DNA of 5,960 nucleotides, taken from the NCBI GenBank assembly GCA_018400515.1, contig JAGYMR010000180.1, positions 1-5,960 on the forward strand, given 5' to 3'. The notes beneath the pieces are model-generated. The model did no database searches, was not told the origin of the DNA, and was given only the letters and a program-made list of their open reading frames with translations. The position numbers and the translations under genes are program-made. The stretch is from Tangfeifania sp. (GTDB lineage: Bacteria; Bacteroidota; Bacteroidia; Bacteroidales; Prolixibacteraceae). This document shows positions 5,248 to 5,960 of this stretch, in pieces (the first letter of the stretch is position 1; each line of letters begins with the position of its first letter).

Positions 5248-5960
5248 ATGGGAAAGAAGCGTGTGAATGTGGTAACCATGGGATGCTCAAAGAACCTGGT
5301 TGATTCGGAAGTTTTGCTCAGTCATCTGGAGCGGGAGGGTTTTGAGGTTTACCACGATTCGGACAAAACCGGTTTTGAGGCTGTTTTTATCAATACCTGC
5401 GGATTTATCCATGATGCAAAGCAGGAATCTGTTGATATGATCCTTGATTATGCGGAGGCCAAAAAGCGGGGAGCCATTGGAAAATTGTATGTAATGGGGT
5501 GCTTATCGGAGCGTTATGCGCAGGAGTTAGCGCAGGAGATCCCGGAAGCGGACCGGTTTTTCGGGAAGTTTGATCTGGAAGCCATTCTGGAGGAAATGGG
5601 GATCGCCTACCGGCCCGCTTTCAATTATAGGCGGAAAATTACGACCCCCGGCCATTTTGCCTACCTCAAGGTTTCGGAGGGGTGCAATCGTTCCTGTGCA
5701 TTTTGTGCCATTCCCATGATGACCGGGCGCTATAAGTCGAAATCCATTGAGGAATTGCTGAGGGAGGCCGAATATCTGGCTGCGAAGGGAGTTCGTGAGC
5801 TTTTGCTGATTGCCCAGGACCTCTCTTATTACGGTTTTGATCTTTACGGGGAAAGCCGCCTAAAGGAACTCACGGAGCACCTCTCAGGAGTTGAGGGTAT
5901 TGAATGGATCCGGTTGCATTATTTATACCCGGCGAAGTTTCCCTATGAAATATTGCCGGT
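5248..5960 (+). CDS. rimO: Ribosomal protein S12 methylthiotransferase RimO, C-terminus cut by window edge
   Basis: I translated this from the ATG at 5248; 237 codons stay open to the right edge. RimO is a radical-SAM enzyme with two [4Fe-4S] clusters that adds a methylthio group to the conserved Asp of ribosomal protein S12. The N-terminal methylthiotransferase domain has its three cluster cysteines: C13 (MGCSKNLVDSE), C51 (INTCGFI) and C85 (MGCLSERY). The radical-SAM motif follows as SEGCNRSCAFCAIP, with C146, C150 and C153 in CxxxCxxC. IAQDLSYYG (188-196) is typical of RimO. The rest of the SAM barrel and the C-terminal TRAM domain should lie beyond the window. MGCSKN and the CAIP form of the SAM motif favour RimO over its relative MiaB. 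No Shine-Dalgarno is seen. The gene diverges from the repeat-protein gene across about 500 bases. Confidence 0.95.
   Translation, partial: MGKKRVNVVTMGCSKNLVDSEVLLSHLEREGFEVYHDSDKTGFEAVFINTCGFIHDAKQESVDMILDYAEAKKRGAIGKLYVMGCLSERYAQELAQEIPEADRFFGKFDLEAILEEMGIAYRPAFNYRRKITTPGHFAYLKVSEGCNRSCAFCAIPMMTGRYKSKSIEELLREAEYLAAKGVRELLLIAQDLSYYGFDLYGESRLKELTEHLSGVEGIEWIRLHYLYPAKFPYEILP

Noticed and set aside
5248..5960. MiaB (tRNA methylthiotransferase) as identity of the right-edge gene, pairing it with miaA
   Set aside because: The MGCSKNLVDSE start and the SEGCNRSCAFCAIP motif are RimO-type, and the two genes are 3 kb apart with opposite-strand genes between them, so no i6A-to-ms2i6A unit is supported.

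Overview
The window reads as chromosomal DNA of a member of the Bacteroidota, probably near Bacteroidales/Marinilabiliales. Four things point there: TAnnTTTG-type -7 promoter boxes upstream of several genes, starts that mostly lack a Shine-Dalgarno sequence, AT-rich intergenic DNA between moderately GC coding regions, and the style of the MiaA, Map, RimO and acyl-ACP thioesterase proteins. This placement is inference; there is no rRNA marker here.

Layout, left to right. (1) Minus strand, running off the left edge: an exported HExxH-type zinc metallopeptidase-like protein. (2) Plus: miaA, tRNA A37 dimethylallyltransferase, of a divergent type. (3) Minus: a FatA-like acyl-ACP thioesterase, convergent with miaA and sharing a two-way terminator with it. 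(4) Plus: a standalone type I methionine aminopeptidase (map). (5) Minus: a small exported protein made of repeated 'LExWM' units, which I cannot assign to a family; it shares a strong hairpin terminator with map. (6) Plus, running off the right edge: rimO, the radical-SAM methylthiotransferase for ribosomal protein S12.

The six genes alternate strand one by one, so none forms an operon with its neighbour and each needs its own promoter. The functions are mostly housekeeping for translation (tRNA modification, N-terminal Met removal, S12 modification) plus fatty-acid release. No mobile element, CRISPR array, tRNA or rRNA was seen.

The least ordinary item is the repeat protein at 4133-4750. 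It has a signal peptide, four WM motifs spaced exactly 26 residues apart, a recent 78-bp in-frame duplication, a fifth motif at the C-terminus after a charged linker, a strong Shine-Dalgarno unlike its neighbours, and a good promoter. The secreted metallopeptidase with a CxCxxC cluster beside its presumed third zinc ligand is second. I see no convincing multi-gene novel system.
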